DNA of 64,000 nt from Vibrio qingdaonensis (GCF_026191675.1 NZ_JAKRRY010000007.1:97970-161969), one strand, 5' to 3'; positions 1 to 10,107 are shown, counted from the first letter of the stretch. The notes: generated by a model from the sequence alone, not told the origin. Numbers and translations are program-made.

Positions 1-142
1 CGTAAGCCGCCATTAGACACTCACTCGCATCTTTCGCTTCAGACAACGCTTCTAATAGTTCAGTTTCGTTAGGTGGATGTAACGGCATAAGTTCTCTTAA
101 AACGAACGGTGCCACAGAAGTGGCACTCGTTACTTGCATCAT
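1..142 (-). CDS. mtlR: Mannitol operon repressor MtlR, N-terminal part (cut by window edge)
   Basis: An open frame on the minus strand starts at an ATGATG that overlaps the mtlD stop and stays open to the window edge. A second in-frame start at 86-88 ([18 protein letters not shown]) follows an AAGAGAA stretch at normal ribosome-binding distance and may be the true one. The visible residues resemble the N-terminus of MtlR, the mannitol operon repressor, which follows mtlD in Vibrio. Only about 47 codons are visible, so the call rests largely on gene order (mtlA-mtlD-mtlR). Confidence 0.7.
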   Translation of the reverse strand, partial: MMQVTSATSVAPFVLRELMPLHPPNETELLEALSEAKDASECLMAAY

Positions 143-1287
143 TTAAGCGCGAGATACGCTTGGTGAGCAAGTGTAACAACTTCTGCGTCAACATTCAGCT
201 CTGAATAATGGGATAATGTCTTATCAAACCCCTGTTCGGCGAACATTGCTTGTAATTCTACCGCCTGAGGATCGTCGTCGTTGTGATAAAGAAACGCAGC
301 GGCGATACCTTTTAGCAAGTGACTATTCGGCAAATTGTATTCTAATGTTCCGTTCAACGGTTTAATTAAACGATCTTGTGGGCTCAGTTTACGAATAGGC
401 TGACGCCCTACACGGTCAACTTCATCACGTAAATATGGATTAGCGAAACGGCCAAGGATTTTTTGGATGTACGCGGCATGCGCTTCTTTATCAAATCCAT
501 ATCGACGAATCAGAACTTCACCACTCTCTTGCATTGCCGCGGTTACATCAGCGAGAATAGCAGCATCTTCAATCGATTCTTTAATCGTTTCATGCCCCGC
601 AAGTACACCAAGATACGCGGTAATTAGATGCCCGGTATTGAGGGTAAACAATTTACGCTCAACAAATGCCATTAAATTATCAGTACACTCCATTCCCTTT
701 ATCGATGGAATTTCACCAACAAACTGAGTTTGATCGACAATCCATTCACTAAACGTTTCCACAGTTACAGCGAGTGGATCTGTTTCACCCGCTTCCGCCG
801 GTGGGACAATACGATCAACGGCAGAATCTACAAAACCAATATGCTGAGAAGCAAATTGCTGCGCCTGCGTCGAAAGATGTTCAAATACCATGTCTTTCAG
901 CTGGCTCGTACCACGCACCATATTTTCACACGCGATGATATTAAGCGGCGAAGTATTTCCCACAGCAAGTCGCTTTTCAATACCGTGTGCCAGAGACTTG
1001 GAGATGATCTTCAGTACCGTCGGGCCGACAGCGGTGGTAACCATATCAACGTCAGCAATCAGATCAATCACATCACTGCTGGTTGAATTAATCGCCGTGA
1101 CGTTGGTTACTGTCTCAACGACGCAGTCTTCACCAACAATTTTCACAGGAAAAGATTGACGCTCTATCAGGGCATTCACCACTGTTTCATTTACATCTGC
1201 AAACGTGACGTGGATACCTGCGTCAGCAAGAAGTTTGCCAATGAAACCACGACCGATATTACCTGCGCCAAAATGGAGAGCTTTCAT
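139..1287 (-). CDS. mtlD: Mannitol-1-phosphate 5-dehydrogenase MtlD
   Basis: Oxidises mannitol-1-phosphate, the product of the PTS transporter MtlA, to fructose-6-phosphate with NAD+ in the cytoplasm. The protein is 382 aa, the normal family length. It opens with a Rossmann nucleotide-binding motif (GAGNIGRGF, about residues 6-14) and has the family lysine/histidine region [16 protein letters not shown]. The start at 1287 is chosen because an AGGAAA ribosome-binding site lies 7 nt upstream; the 16 extra upstream codons are low-complexity and unlikely to be translated. It is the second gene of mtlA-mtlD-mtlR and is separated from mtlA by a terminator-like hairpin. Confidence 0.97.
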   Translation of the reverse strand: MKALHFGAGNIGRGFIGKLLADAGIHVTFADVNETVVNALIERQSFPVKIVGEDCVVETVTNVTAINSTSSDVIDLIADVDMVTTAVGPTVLKIISKSLAHGIEKRLAVGNTSPLNIIACENMVRGTSQLKDMVFEHLSTQAQQFASQHIGFVDSAVDRIVPPAEAGETDPLAVTVETFSEWIVDQTQFVGEIPSIKGMECTDNLMAFVERKLFTLNTGHLITAYLGVLAGHETIKESIEDAAILADVTAAMQESGEVLIRRYGFDKEAHAAYIQKILGRFANPYLRDEVDRVGRQPIRKLSPQDRLIKPLNGTLEYNLPNSHLLKGIAAAFLYHNDDDPQAVELQAMFAEQGFDKTLSHYSELNVDAEVVTLAHQAYLALK

Positions 1288-1329
1288 AAGATATTTCCTA
1301 AATAAATACGAATAAAAAGAAAAAGAAAA

Positions 1330-1364
1330 AATCAAAATGAGACCAACACGGGGGTGTTGGTCTC
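1330..1364 (-). terminator. Terminator-like hairpin between mtlA and mtlD
   Basis: Perfect 11-bp stem (GAGACCAACAC at 1339-1349 with its complement at 1354-1364), 4-nt loop. On the minus strand it is followed by a T-rich tract. It lies inside the operon, so it may partly terminate transcription or protect the mtlA mRNA 3' end, giving more MtlA than MtlD. Confidence 0.6.
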
Positions 1365-1389
1365 TTTCACTTAGGAGCGATACATAGCC

Positions 1390-3273
1390 CTATTTACCGT
1401 TCAAAATACGAAGTACATCAGAGACGTCAGTCGTTGACTTCAACAACTCTACAGCTTCTTCATCATCCAAAGAGTTAGTGATAGCGGTAATGACTTGGAT
1501 GTGTTCGTCCCCCTGAGCAGCAATACCTATAACCATCTTAGCGACGTCATCTTCATCTTCACCCCATTGAACACCTTTAGGGAATTGGCAAAATACGATG
1601 CCCGTTTGCTTCACAAACTGTTTTGCTTCAATCGTGCCATGAGGGACAGCAATAGACTCGCCTAAGTAAGTTGACACCAATTCTTCACGAGCTAGCATTC
1701 CAGCAACGTATTGTGGTTCAACATAACCAAGCTTCACGAGTTGCTCACCAGCAAACTTGATAACCTCTTCTTTGGACTTAAGTTCCATGCCTAAGAAGAT
1801 ATTTTCATTTGAAAGCTTTAGCGTTCCATTATTGCTAGAGCTTGTGTTTACTGGCGCTTCAGACTTTTTTGCTTGTTGCGCCGCACTAAGGTCACTCACT
1901 AGACCATCGTACAAAGCACTATCTAAGAAGTTATTCAGAGAAATATGATGCGCGGTGTCTGCATGAGTGCGGGCACGGTCTGTTAAGTCTTTGTGTGTAA
2001 TGACAATGTCTGCGTCTTGAGGCAAGTTATTGATTGCTAGATTTGTCACTGAGATATCAAGGTTCGCCGCATCAACTTTCTTACGTAGCAAACTTGCACC
2101 CATAGCACTTGAACCCATACCTGCATCACACGCGACGATAATTTTTCGTACTTCTGCTAGATTCAGTTCTGCACTTGCTTGACCTTTTGATGCAGCCTTC
2201 ATGCCTTGCATTTGGCTTGCTGCTTTCTCTAAAGAATCTTCTTCATTTTCATTTTTAGCTTGTGTCTTCATCAGAAGCGCAGCAACTAAGAATGACACCA
2301 CCGTTGAAGCAATAACCGATAGAATTACACCAATGAACGACGCTTTTGGTGTCATCAGTAGAATCGCAAAAATTGAACCTGGAGACGCAGGAGAAACTAA
2401 ACCTGCATTAAACATTGTCAGTGTAAATACACCCGTCATACCCCCTGCGATCACCGCAAGAATAAGACGTGGATTCATCAATACGTACGGGAAGTAAATC
2501 TCATGGATACCACCAAAAAAGTGGATAATAGCGGCGCCCGGTGCCGATTCTTTTGCATTGCCTTTACCAAAGAACATATAAGCAAGTAGAAGACCAAGAC
2601 CTGGACCTGGGTTTGCTTCAATAAGGAAGAAGATGGATTGCCCCGTTTCTTCTGCTTGCTGAATGCCCAGTGGAGAGAATATGCCATGGTTAATCGCGTT
2701 ATTTAGGAACAGGATTTTCGCAGGTTCTACAAAAATTGACGTCAGTGGCAACAAACCTGCGTTAACGAGGAAGTTTACGCCGCCAGCTAGACCCGTTGAC
2801 AGCATTTTTACTGCTGGACCAATAACGATAAAGGCAAGAATAGCGCAGATCATACCAATGATACCTGCCGAGAAGTTGTTCACCAACATCTCAAAACCGC
2901 TCTTAACTTTACCGTCTACTGCTTCATCAAATTTCTTGATTGCAACGCCGCCTAAAGGACCAACAATCATCGCTCCCATAAACATCGGTATGTCAGTACC
3001 AACGATAACACCCATCGTGGTAATTGCACCCACAACAGCACCACGGTCGCCCGCTACCATTTTACCACCGGTATAACCGATCAGTAGCGGCAGCATGTAA
3101 GTAATCATCGGACCCACCATTGAGCTCAACGTCTCGTTTGGAATCCAACCAGTAGGAATAAATAGAGCCGTAATCAAACCCCAAGCGATGAATGCGCCAA
3201 TGTTTGGCATCACCATATTGGATAGGAAACGACCAAAGTTTTGCACTTTGATTTTCGCTTCAGGAGATAACAT
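1390..3273 (-). CDS. mtlA: PTS mannitol transporter subunit IICBA
   Basis: Inner-membrane phosphotransferase permease that imports mannitol and phosphorylates it to mannitol-1-phosphate. It has 627 aa in the order IIC (about residues 1-340, hydrophobic segments), IIB (phosphorylated cysteine in ACDAGMGSSAMG, about residue 379) and IIA (phosphorylated histidine in IAVPHGTIEA, about residue 545). The IIC motif GGIHEIYFPYV is present. A low-complexity linker joins IIB to IIA. A GAGGA ribosome-binding site precedes the start. It is the first gene of the mannitol operon, behind a leader region with several CRP-type sites. Confidence 0.97.
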   Translation of the reverse strand: MLSPEAKIKVQNFGRFLSNMVMPNIGAFIAWGLITALFIPTGWIPNETLSSMVGPMITYMLPLLIGYTGGKMVAGDRGAVVGAITTMGVIVGTDIPMFMGAMIVGPLGGVAIKKFDEAVDGKVKSGFEMLVNNFSAGIIGMICAILAFIVIGPAVKMLSTGLAGGVNFLVNAGLLPLTSIFVEPAKILFLNNAINHGIFSPLGIQQAEETGQSIFFLIEANPGPGLGLLLAYMFFGKGNAKESAPGAAIIHFFGGIHEIYFPYVLMNPRLILAVIAGGMTGVFTLTMFNAGLVSPASPGSIFAILLMTPKASFIGVILSVIASTVVSFLVAALLMKTQAKNENEEDSLEKAASQMQGMKAASKGQASAELNLAEVRKIIVACDAGMGSSAMGASLLRKKVDAANLDISVTNLAINNLPQDADIVITHKDLTDRARTHADTAHHISLNNFLDSALYDGLVSDLSAAQQAKKSEAPVNTSSSNNGTLKLSNENIFLGMELKSKEEVIKFAGEQLVKLGYVEPQYVAGMLAREELVSTYLGESIAVPHGTIEAKQFVKQTGIVFCQFPKGVQWGEDEDDVAKMVIGIAAQGDEHIQVITAITNSLDDEEAVELLKSTTDVSDVLRILNGK

Positions 3274-3393
3274 AAGGGTGTCCTCGTTATTGTATTATTC
3301 GTTGAACAATGTCGTTATTGACAAAAATGTGTCTTGCAAAAGTCCATATAAAAGTAACACAAGATTTCAAAAAATGACCACCACCCGACATTT

Positions 3394-3570
3394 TGTGACG
3401 CAGCTCAATAAGATTAGCTCACAAGAAATGACTTATGGTGATTAATATCACATCTTTTACCTGTCCATAAATTACAAGCCATACCAAGTGATAATAACTA
3501 TCAATAACAAGTGATATTGATCACACTACCCATACGTACCACTATAAAATAATTAGTGATAGAGATCACA
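3394..3570. promoter_or_regulatory. Cluster of CRP-type sites upstream of mtlA
   Basis: Three strong CRP-like sites of the form NGTGA-N6-TCACA lie at 3437-3452, 3510-3525 and 3555-3570; a weaker one (TGTGA-N6-TCAAT) is at 3394-3409. They sit 120-300 bp upstream of mtlA and fit catabolite control of the PTS operon. The remainder of the gap (3571-3835) shows no gene or motif I can support. In V. cholerae an antisense sRNA, MtlS, arises upstream of mtlA; whether this region encodes one cannot be read from the sequence alone. Confidence 0.75.
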
Positions 3571-3835
3571 CTTGAGGAAAGTTACGACTCATCAAGCGTA
3601 ATAACGGCACACCAATGGCGACAGAAGTGAGTAATAATCAGCCTATTTACGCCATTAATGAAATTTAATTACCAAAATGAAATTAAATCTCACATGATTT
3701 CACTGATGTTTATCATGTCCTGATATTGGCGATCGTGATGAATGAAACGAGAGCTTAGAAAGCATGACCAAAGAGATATAGGGAGGGTATCAGGGTAATA
3801 ATTGGTCGGATTTGAGACTAGAAATGCCCAAAGCG

Positions 3836-3869
3836 TAAAAAGCCCCCTCGGGCTCGAATCGAGGGGGCT
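3836..3869 (-). terminator. Intrinsic terminator after gabT
   Basis: Perfect 10-bp GC-rich stem (AGCCCCCTCG at 3841-3850 with its complement at 3860-3869), followed on the minus strand by TTTTT. It marks the end of the long polyamine operon that finishes with gabT. Confidence 0.9.
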
Positions 3870-3939
3870 GGCTTTATCGCGGTATGCTCATTGAGTTAAA
3901 ATAGCATACCGCTTATTGGAACTCAGGGTGTAAGGAAAG

Positions 3940-5214
3940 CTACTTTGTCACTTCTTGAATGATCGCTTCAAGCCTATCAAGACCCTCCGCTAATACCTCA
4001 GATTCAATCGTCAATGGTGGCAACAAACGAATCACATTCGCTTTTACGCCACAAGACAACAAGATCAATCCATTTTCTTGCGCCTTACTGATTACAGCTT
4101 TCGTAATATCTTGACCTGGTAGCCCAGTCGAGGGGTCGGTAAACTCAATCGCCATCATCGCGCCGATAGTGCGAACCTCACCAATTGCTGGCACGGTTTC
4201 TTTCAGCTTATTAATGCGCGCATTCACTACCTCACCAATGCCCTGCGCTTTCGCACAAAGCTGCTCTTCTTCAACAATTTTAAGCACTTCTAACCCAGCA
4301 ACACAGCCAAGCGGGGAACCGGCGTAAGTACCACCCAGACCGCCCGGTAATGCCGAGTCCATGACATGCGCTTTACCCACTACGGCAGAAATTGGGAAAC
4401 CACCCGCAATGCCTTTCGCCATTGTCATCATGTCAGGTTCAATACCTAGGTATTCTGTTGCGAACATTTTACCAGTACGCGCAAAACCGGTTTGAATTTC
4501 ATCGGCAATGAGCATGATACCGTGGTCATCACACAATTGACGTAATGCCTGAGCAAACTCTGGCGGTGCTTGATAAAACCCACCTTCGCCCTGTACTGGC
4601 TCAAAAATGATGGCCGCGACTCGGCTTGGTTCAATATCGCAAGCAAAGAGATCGTGGATTGCCTGCAGACTTTGCTCCGTTGATATGCCGTGATAGGCAT
4701 TTGGGTAAGGTGCGTGGAAAATTTCGTTAGGAAACGGTCCAAAGCCTGCTTTGTAAGGCGCAACTTTACCCGTTAATCCCATCGTCATATTGGTACGACC
4801 GTGGAATCCGCCTTTAAAGGCAATAACACCACTACGACCCGTATGTGCGCGAGCCACTTTGACGGCGTTTTCTACCGCTTCAGCACCGGTTGTTAGGAAT
4901 ATCGCTTTCTTCGGTGTATCGCCAGGGGCGATGTCGGTCAGCTTTTCTGCAAGCTCTACAAACGATTCGTAAGGCGTAACCATGGCACAAGTATGCGAGA
5001 AATTATCGATCTGCGCTTTCACGGCTTCTGAAATACGTTTATTAGAATGACCTGTATTCGTCACGGCAATGCCTGCCGCAAAGTCGATGTATTTGTTGCC
5101 ATCAACATCCCAAACAAAGGCATTGTCTGCTTTCTCAACGTAAAGGGGATAGAGGGCGCCCATACCCTGAGCAATCACTTGGCTTCTTCTTTGGTGTAGT
5201 TGTTGATTTTTCAT
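3940..5214 (-). CDS. gabT: 4-aminobutyrate aminotransferase GabT
   Basis: PLP-dependent class III aminotransferase that transfers the amino group of GABA to 2-oxoglutarate, giving succinate semialdehyde and glutamate. The protein is 424 aa, the usual length. The PLP lysine is in TMAKGIAGGFPIS (about residue 266), with IADEIQTGFAR and TTGAEAVENAVK also visible. It starts 13 bp downstream of gabD and is the last gene before the operon terminator. The operon context (putrescine to GABA) supports GABA rather than ornithine or acetylornithine as substrate. Confidence 0.95.
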   Translation of the reverse strand: MKNQQLHQRRSQVIAQGMGALYPLYVEKADNAFVWDVDGNKYIDFAAGIAVTNTGHSNKRISEAVKAQIDNFSHTCAMVTPYESFVELAEKLTDIAPGDTPKKAIFLTTGAEAVENAVKVARAHTGRSGVIAFKGGFHGRTNMTMGLTGKVAPYKAGFGPFPNEIFHAPYPNAYHGISTEQSLQAIHDLFACDIEPSRVAAIIFEPVQGEGGFYQAPPEFAQALRQLCDDHGIMLIADEIQTGFARTGKMFATEYLGIEPDMMTMAKGIAGGFPISAVVGKAHVMDSALPGGLGGTYAGSPLGCVAGLEVLKIVEEEQLCAKAQGIGEVVNARINKLKETVPAIGEVRTIGAMMAIEFTDPSTGLPGQDITKAVISKAQENGLILLSCGVKANVIRLLPPLTIESEVLAEGLDRLEAIIQEVTK

Positions 5215-5227
5215 TGTTCATTCCTTC

Positions 5228-6655
5228 TTAGTTGCCACCAAAACATAGGTATTTGACGTCCATATATTCGTCTATCCCTTGTCTTGCGCCTTCACGTCCG
5301 ATACCCGATTGTTTCACGCCACCAAACGGCGCGACTTCTGTTGATATAATGCCTTCATTAATGCCTACCATGCCGTACTCTAGTGCTTCTGCTACCTTCC
5401 ATACACGGTGGATATTTTGGCTATAGAAATACGACGCCAAGCCGTAAATCGTATCGTTAGCCATTTCAATCAGCTCTTCGTCAGTTTCAAAACGCACCAC
5501 CGGCGCGACAGGGCCGAAAATTTCTTCTTGAATGATGTCCATATTGTGCGTCACATCTTTCAAAATAACGGGCTGCATAAAGAGCCCATCCAACGTCTTA
5601 ATTTCTGTTGTCGGTGTTGCGCCTTGCTCAATTGCGCGATCAATTAGCGCTTGAATACCTTTCTTTGCTGACTCGTTAATGACGGGACCGATATTGACCC
5701 CTTCATCCAAACCATTGCCGATTTTAAGCTGTTGAACGGCGGCATCAAATTTAGTCACAAACTCATCGTATACGGCGTCGTGTACGTAAAAACGGTTAGC
5801 ACAAACACACGTCTGTCCTGCGTTTCTAAATTTTGATGCCATTGCGCCTTGAACCGCAGCGTCGATGTCCGCATCCTCGAACACGATAAAGGGTGCATTA
5901 CCACCCAGCTCCATTGAGGTGCGTTTAATGTCTTTGGCGCTTTGCGCCATCAATACGCTACCCACTTGAGTCGAGCCAGTGAAAGACAATTTCCTAATAA
6001 GAGGATGGGATGTGAAGATTGCACCTATCTTACGAGAACTTTCACCTAGAACGACCTGCAATGCATCACGAGGGATGCCCGCTTGATAAGCCAGTTCAAC
6101 AACGGCAAATGCCGACAACGGCGTCGAGTCTGACGGCTTAACAATAAAACTACAGCCTGCCGCAAGTGCTGGGCCAGCTTTTCGGGTAATCATGGCAATA
6201 GGAAAATTCCAAGGGGTAATCGCACATGCTACGCCAATAGGCTGCTTGATGGTCACCAAACGCTTATCCGACGTTGGGCCTGGAATGGATTCACCGTACG
6301 TGCGTTTCGCTTCCTCAGCAAACCATTCAATAAAACTGGCACCATAAAGCACTTCACCCGCCGCTTCCGCTAATGGCTTACCTTGTTCTAGCGTCATAAT
6401 ACGCGCTAGATCATCTTTGTTCTCAAGAAGCAATTGATACCAACGATTAAGCATGCCAGCACGAGTTTTGGCTGGCAATTTCGCCCACTCTTTTTGCGCC
6501 ACATGGGCGCGTTCAATGCTGTCCATTAATGCCGCTTCATTCGACACGGGTGCTTGACCTACCTGCTCACCTGTTGCCGGATTTGTCACGGTGACCGTCT
6601 GCTCAGCCGCAGAAGTCATAAAAGAGAGTAAGCTTTTATTCTGTATTTGCTGCAT
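5228..6655 (-). CDS. gabD: Succinate-semialdehyde dehydrogenase GabD
   Basis: NAD(P)-dependent aldehyde dehydrogenase oxidising succinate semialdehyde to succinate, which enters the TCA cycle. It has 475 aa, with catalytic glutamate in MELGGNAPF (about residue 248) and catalytic cysteine in NAGQTCVCANRF (about residue 282). The ACAITPWNFPIAM and GEVLYGASFIEWFAEEAKR regions are typical of the GabD subfamily. Pairing with gabT separates its role from that of puuC upstream. Confidence 0.94.
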   Translation of the reverse strand: MQQIQNKSLLSFMTSAAEQTVTVTNPATGEQVGQAPVSNEAALMDSIERAHVAQKEWAKLPAKTRAGMLNRWYQLLLENKDDLARIMTLEQGKPLAEAAGEVLYGASFIEWFAEEAKRTYGESIPGPTSDKRLVTIKQPIGVACAITPWNFPIAMITRKAGPALAAGCSFIVKPSDSTPLSAFAVVELAYQAGIPRDALQVVLGESSRKIGAIFTSHPLIRKLSFTGSTQVGSVLMAQSAKDIKRTSMELGGNAPFIVFEDADIDAAVQGAMASKFRNAGQTCVCANRFYVHDAVYDEFVTKFDAAVQQLKIGNGLDEGVNIGPVINESAKKGIQALIDRAIEQGATPTTEIKTLDGLFMQPVILKDVTHNMDIIQEEIFGPVAPVVRFETDEELIEMANDTIYGLASYFYSQNIHRVWKVAEALEYGMVGINEGIISTEVAPFGGVKQSGIGREGARQGIDEYMDVKYLCFGGN

Positions 6656-6718
6656 GGTGATTTACCTTCTTTTTGTCTTCCTTAGGCCATACGCTTTGTT
6701 CGGAAAACACCTAAATTA

Positions 6719-7801
6719 TTAAGCAGGGATCTGCTGTGTTATACAGTGGATATTGCCACCACCCAGTAATACTTCTCTGGTTGGGATACCCACGATGTCA
6801 AAACCGGGTAGTGCTTGTTCTAATATTTCGATTGCCACGCGATCAAATTGTTCATCAAGCAATGGAAGAAATACGTGGTCATTGACCATGAGAAAGTTCG
6901 CGTACGAGGCACTTAAGCGTTCGCCTTCTTGACGCACCATACCGTCACTTGATTCGATCCCTTCCGCTTCTTCTTGTGTGTAGTACAAGGGACCTGGAAC
7001 AGGGATCTTAATGACCTCAATCGTTCTGCCTTTCGCATCTCTTTGGCTGGCTAGTGCAGCATAAGCTTCACGAGAGAGTTTAAATTGTGGATCAAAGGGG
7101 TCATCTGTCCAACTCAGTACCACCTTAGCTGGTCCAATAACATGAATCAGGTTATCAACATGACCGTCGGTTTCATCGTTATAAAGCCCTTTCGGTAACC
7201 AAACAATTTTCTCAGCACCCAAATACTCACACAAGTTGTGCTCGATTTCCGCACGCTCTAGCTGTGGATTACGACCTGGGCTAAGCAAGCACTCTTCCGT
7301 GGTATAGAGTGTGCCTTCTCCATCAGTATGAATGGAGCCCCCCTCTAACACGATCGGCGCTCGATAATGATCCATACCCGCAACGTCACACACCGACTCT
7401 GCCACTTGATCATCTGCACGCCAATCGTCATAAAGGCCGTTAAACTCACCACCCCACGCGTTGAACTTCCAACTCACGCCGCGGCGCTCACCTAATGCAT
7501 TCACAACAACCGTTGGTCCAATATCACGCATCCAAGAGTCGTTATAATCCATTTCCACCAGCTTAATTGAGCTATGCAGTAAAGTGCGAGCGCGTTCATA
7601 ATGCCCAGATGCCACGGCTACTGTCACCTGTACTACATCAGCAATGGCGTTCGCGACATTAGCAAATGTCTGTTGAGCAGGAATGGCATCATTGCGCCAA
7701 TTATCTTTTCGCTCGGGCCACGCTAGCCACACTTCTCTCACTGGCTCAAACTCTGCTGGAAAAGAAAACCCGTCTTGTTTAGGTGTTGTTGTGAGTCTCA
7801 T
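6719..7801 (-). CDS. aguA: Agmatine deiminase AguA
   Basis: Hydrolyses agmatine to N-carbamoylputrescine and ammonia. It has 360 aa, normal for the peptidyl-arginine-deiminase-like family. The conserved residues are present: the nucleophilic cysteine in GGGNIHCITQQIP (about residue 353), the NDETDGHVDN segment and MRDIGPTVVV. It starts 10 bp after aguB, the next enzyme of the route, so the two are probably co-translated. Confidence 0.96.
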   Translation of the reverse strand: MRLTTTPKQDGFSFPAEFEPVREVWLAWPERKDNWRNDAIPAQQTFANVANAIADVVQVTVAVASGHYERARTLLHSSIKLVEMDYNDSWMRDIGPTVVVNALGERRGVSWKFNAWGGEFNGLYDDWRADDQVAESVCDVAGMDHYRAPIVLEGGSIHTDGEGTLYTTEECLLSPGRNPQLERAEIEHNLCEYLGAEKIVWLPKGLYNDETDGHVDNLIHVIGPAKVVLSWTDDPFDPQFKLSREAYAALASQRDAKGRTIEVIKIPVPGPLYYTQEEAEGIESSDGMVRQEGERLSASYANFLMVNDHVFLPLLDEQFDRVAIEILEQALPGFDIVGIPTREVLLGGGNIHCITQQIPA

Positions 7802-7811
7802 TGTGACCTCG

Positions 7812-8678
7812 CTATATCGCCATGCTCATTACGTCTTGATATAAATCAGGACGACGATCGCGGAACAAGCCCCATGCATGACGAGCTTTTGTGGTCGCCT
7901 GAAGATCGATTTCCGCATAAACAATGGTCTCGCCTTCTCGTGGCGCTTCGGCCAGTTTTCCACCCGTGTGGTCGGTAATAAACGATGACCCATAAAACGT
8001 CGTTTCAATGCCGTCATCCACTTCCACACCCACACGGTTGGCCGCAACAACAGGCACCAAGTTCGCAGCAGAGTGACCTTGCATCGTCCGCTGCCAGTGA
8101 TCGCGAGAGTCAAGCGTCAAATCTTGTGGTTCAGAGCCAATCGCCGTTGGGTAGAAAATCGCTTCTGCCCCATTTAACGCAAGACTACGTGCCAATTCAG
8201 GAAACCATTGATCCCAACAAATACCCGCACCAAATGTACCAAATTTGGTTTTCCAAACCTTAAAGCCAGTATCACCCGGGCTGAAGTAGTATTTTTCGCT
8301 ATAACCAGGACCATCTGGGATGTGTGATTTGCGATAGTTTTCCAAAATCGTGCCATCAGCGTCAATCATGACAAGTGAGTTAAAAAACGTATTACCTGCC
8401 TTCTCAAAATAGCTCACCGGAATCACAACGTTTAGCTCTTTTGCCAGTTCACTCATGGTATGAATCAAAGGGCTGGTATCAAACTCTTCCGCCAGTTCAA
8501 AATATTTCGATTCTTGCTTCTTGCAAAAATAAGGGGCAGCGAACAACTCTTGGGGAACAACCACATTCGCGCCGTTTGCCGCCGCTTCACGGATAGCGCC
8601 TTTGATTTTGGTCATATTGGCATCAAGGTCCCACGTTTTGGACAATTGAAGCGCGGCGAATTTAACTACTCTACTCAT
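7812..8678 (-). CDS. aguB: N-carbamoylputrescine amidase AguB
   Basis: Nitrilase-superfamily enzyme converting N-carbamoylputrescine to putrescine, CO2 and ammonia. The chosen 288-aa product begins MSRVVKFAALQLS after an AAGGAAGATC ribosome-binding site; the longer upstream frame has no support. The catalytic triad is visible: Glu44 (VPQELFAAPYF), Lys117 (NYRKSHIPDGPGY) and Cys154 (GAGICWDQWFPE). With aguA it feeds agmatine-derived putrescine into the puu pathway encoded by its neighbours. The 151-bp gap to puuB is the largest in this operon and could hold an internal promoter. Confidence 0.96.
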   Translation of the reverse strand: MSRVVKFAALQLSKTWDLDANMTKIKGAIREAAANGANVVVPQELFAAPYFCKKQESKYFELAEEFDTSPLIHTMSELAKELNVVIPVSYFEKAGNTFFNSLVMIDADGTILENYRKSHIPDGPGYSEKYYFSPGDTGFKVWKTKFGTFGAGICWDQWFPELARSLALNGAEAIFYPTAIGSEPQDLTLDSRDHWQRTMQGHSAANLVPVVAANRVGVEVDDGIETTFYGSSFITDHTGGKLAEAPREGETIVYAEIDLQATTKARHAWGLFRDRRPDLYQDVMSMAI

Positions 8679-8829
8679 GAGATCTTCCTTTATCTTATCG
8701 TTGATTTTGGCTGATGAGCGCCCGTCATTGCAGGCGCTTCTTTTTTCTTGTTTCACGTTATTGAACGGTGACTATGGTTTTGCCATCATTCGTCGTTCAT
8801 AGTGTTGAACTAATTTCGTTATTGCGTAA

Positions 8830-10107
8830 TTAAATGGCTAATTTGTCTCGTAAGTTGTAGTACGCTGCGCCCATCGCCGTCATTGGAATGGCAAAATGAC
8901 GTCCACCAGGAAAGGCGATATGAGTCAGTTGTGCAAACGCATCAAAACGCTCTGCATGGCCAGCTAAGGCTTCAGCCAGTAACTTGCCCGCTAGGTGTGT
9001 ACACGTAACACCGTGACCACTGTATCCTTGTAGGTAATAGATATTGTCAGCGAAAGCACCAAATTGAGGCATACGCGAATACGTCAGTAGGAAGTTACCC
9101 GTCCACTTATAGTCAATACCAATCCCTTTCAATTGTGGGAAGATTTTCTCCATTTTCGGACGCAATAACGATTCAATATTTTCAGGGTCGCGAGCGCCAT
9201 ATACCACACCACCACCAAACAGCAGACGCTTATCCGCGCTCAATCGGAAGTAATCCAATAGATAGTTACAATCTTCAACGCAGTAATCTGACGGTAGAAC
9301 TTGCTGCAATTGCGCGTCAGTTAATGGCTCGGTTGCCACTACTTGCGTACCACAAGGGATCGCTTTATTACTGATGTTTGGTGCCAAGCCACCTAAATAA
9401 GCATTGCCTGCTAACACCATGTACTTGGCTTTCACGCTACCGTGCTCGGTATGGGCAACTGGGTTAGCGCCTTTCTCTATTCGTGTTACCCCTGACTGTT
9501 CGAAAATTCGACCACCTAGCGCCGTCACTGCCGCGGCTTCACCTAACGCAAGTTTAAGTGGGTGGATATGTCCACCACTCATATCAAGTAGCGCACCTTT
9601 ATAGGCTTTTGTGCCAACCGCCGTCTCTACTTCACCTGCATCTAACAAACTGAGTTGGTCGTTGCCATAGCGTTCCCAGTGCTTTTTATGTTCTTCTAAA
9701 CCTTTCATTTGTTTAGCGTTTAGAGCGGTAAACATGCCGCCTTGCTTGAAGTCGCAATCAATATTGTGCTTATCAATTAAGCCGCGAATAATACTGCCGC
9801 CTTCAAAAATCATATCGCAGAGTGCTTTTGCTTGTTTTTCACCGTAGCGACTTTCAATTACGTCAACGTCACGGCTGTAGCTATTCACAATTTGTCCACC
9901 GTTACGACCCGATGCGCCAAAACCCACTTTTGCGTTTTCTAAAATAACAACCTTAAAGCCTTTCTCTGCTAAATGTAGCGCCGACGACAAACCTGAAAAT
10001 CCAGCCCCAACGACACACACGTCGCACTCGATATTGTCTCGTAGTTGTGGGTACTCACTTACATTCAAGATTGAGTCCGCGTAGTATGAATCTGTATGTT
10101 TATTCAT
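8830..10107 (-). CDS. puuB: Gamma-glutamylputrescine oxidase PuuB
   Basis: FAD-dependent oxidase (DAO family) that converts gamma-glutamylputrescine to gamma-glutamyl-gamma-aminobutyraldehyde, releasing H2O2 and ammonia. It has 425 aa with an N-terminal FAD-binding motif VVGAGFSGLSSALHLAE (about residues 31-47), GFGASGRNGGQIV, and the C-terminal FAD contact region GYSGHGVTCTHLAGKLL. Its place between puuC and aguB supports gamma-glutamylputrescine as substrate over other DAO-family amines. Confidence 0.92.
   Translation of the reverse strand: MNKHTDSYYADSILNVSEYPQLRDNIECDVCVVGAGFSGLSSALHLAEKGFKVVILENAKVGFGASGRNGGQIVNSYSRDVDVIESRYGEKQAKALCDMIFEGGSIIRGLIDKHNIDCDFKQGGMFTALNAKQMKGLEEHKKHWERYGNDQLSLLDAGEVETAVGTKAYKGALLDMSGGHIHPLKLALGEAAAVTALGGRIFEQSGVTRIEKGANPVAHTEHGSVKAKYMVLAGNAYLGGLAPNISNKAIPCGTQVVATEPLTDAQLQQVLPSDYCVEDCNYLLDYFRLSADKRLLFGGGVVYGARDPENIESLLRPKMEKIFPQLKGIGIDYKWTGNFLLTYSRMPQFGAFADNIYYLQGYSGHGVTCTHLAGKLLAEALAGHAERFDAFAQLTHIAFPGGRHFAIPMTAMGAAYYNLRDKLAI

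Noticed and set aside
3188..3445. 85-aa plus-strand frame opposite the mtlA start
   Set aside because: Antisense to a clear gene, no ribosome-binding site, unremarkable composition.
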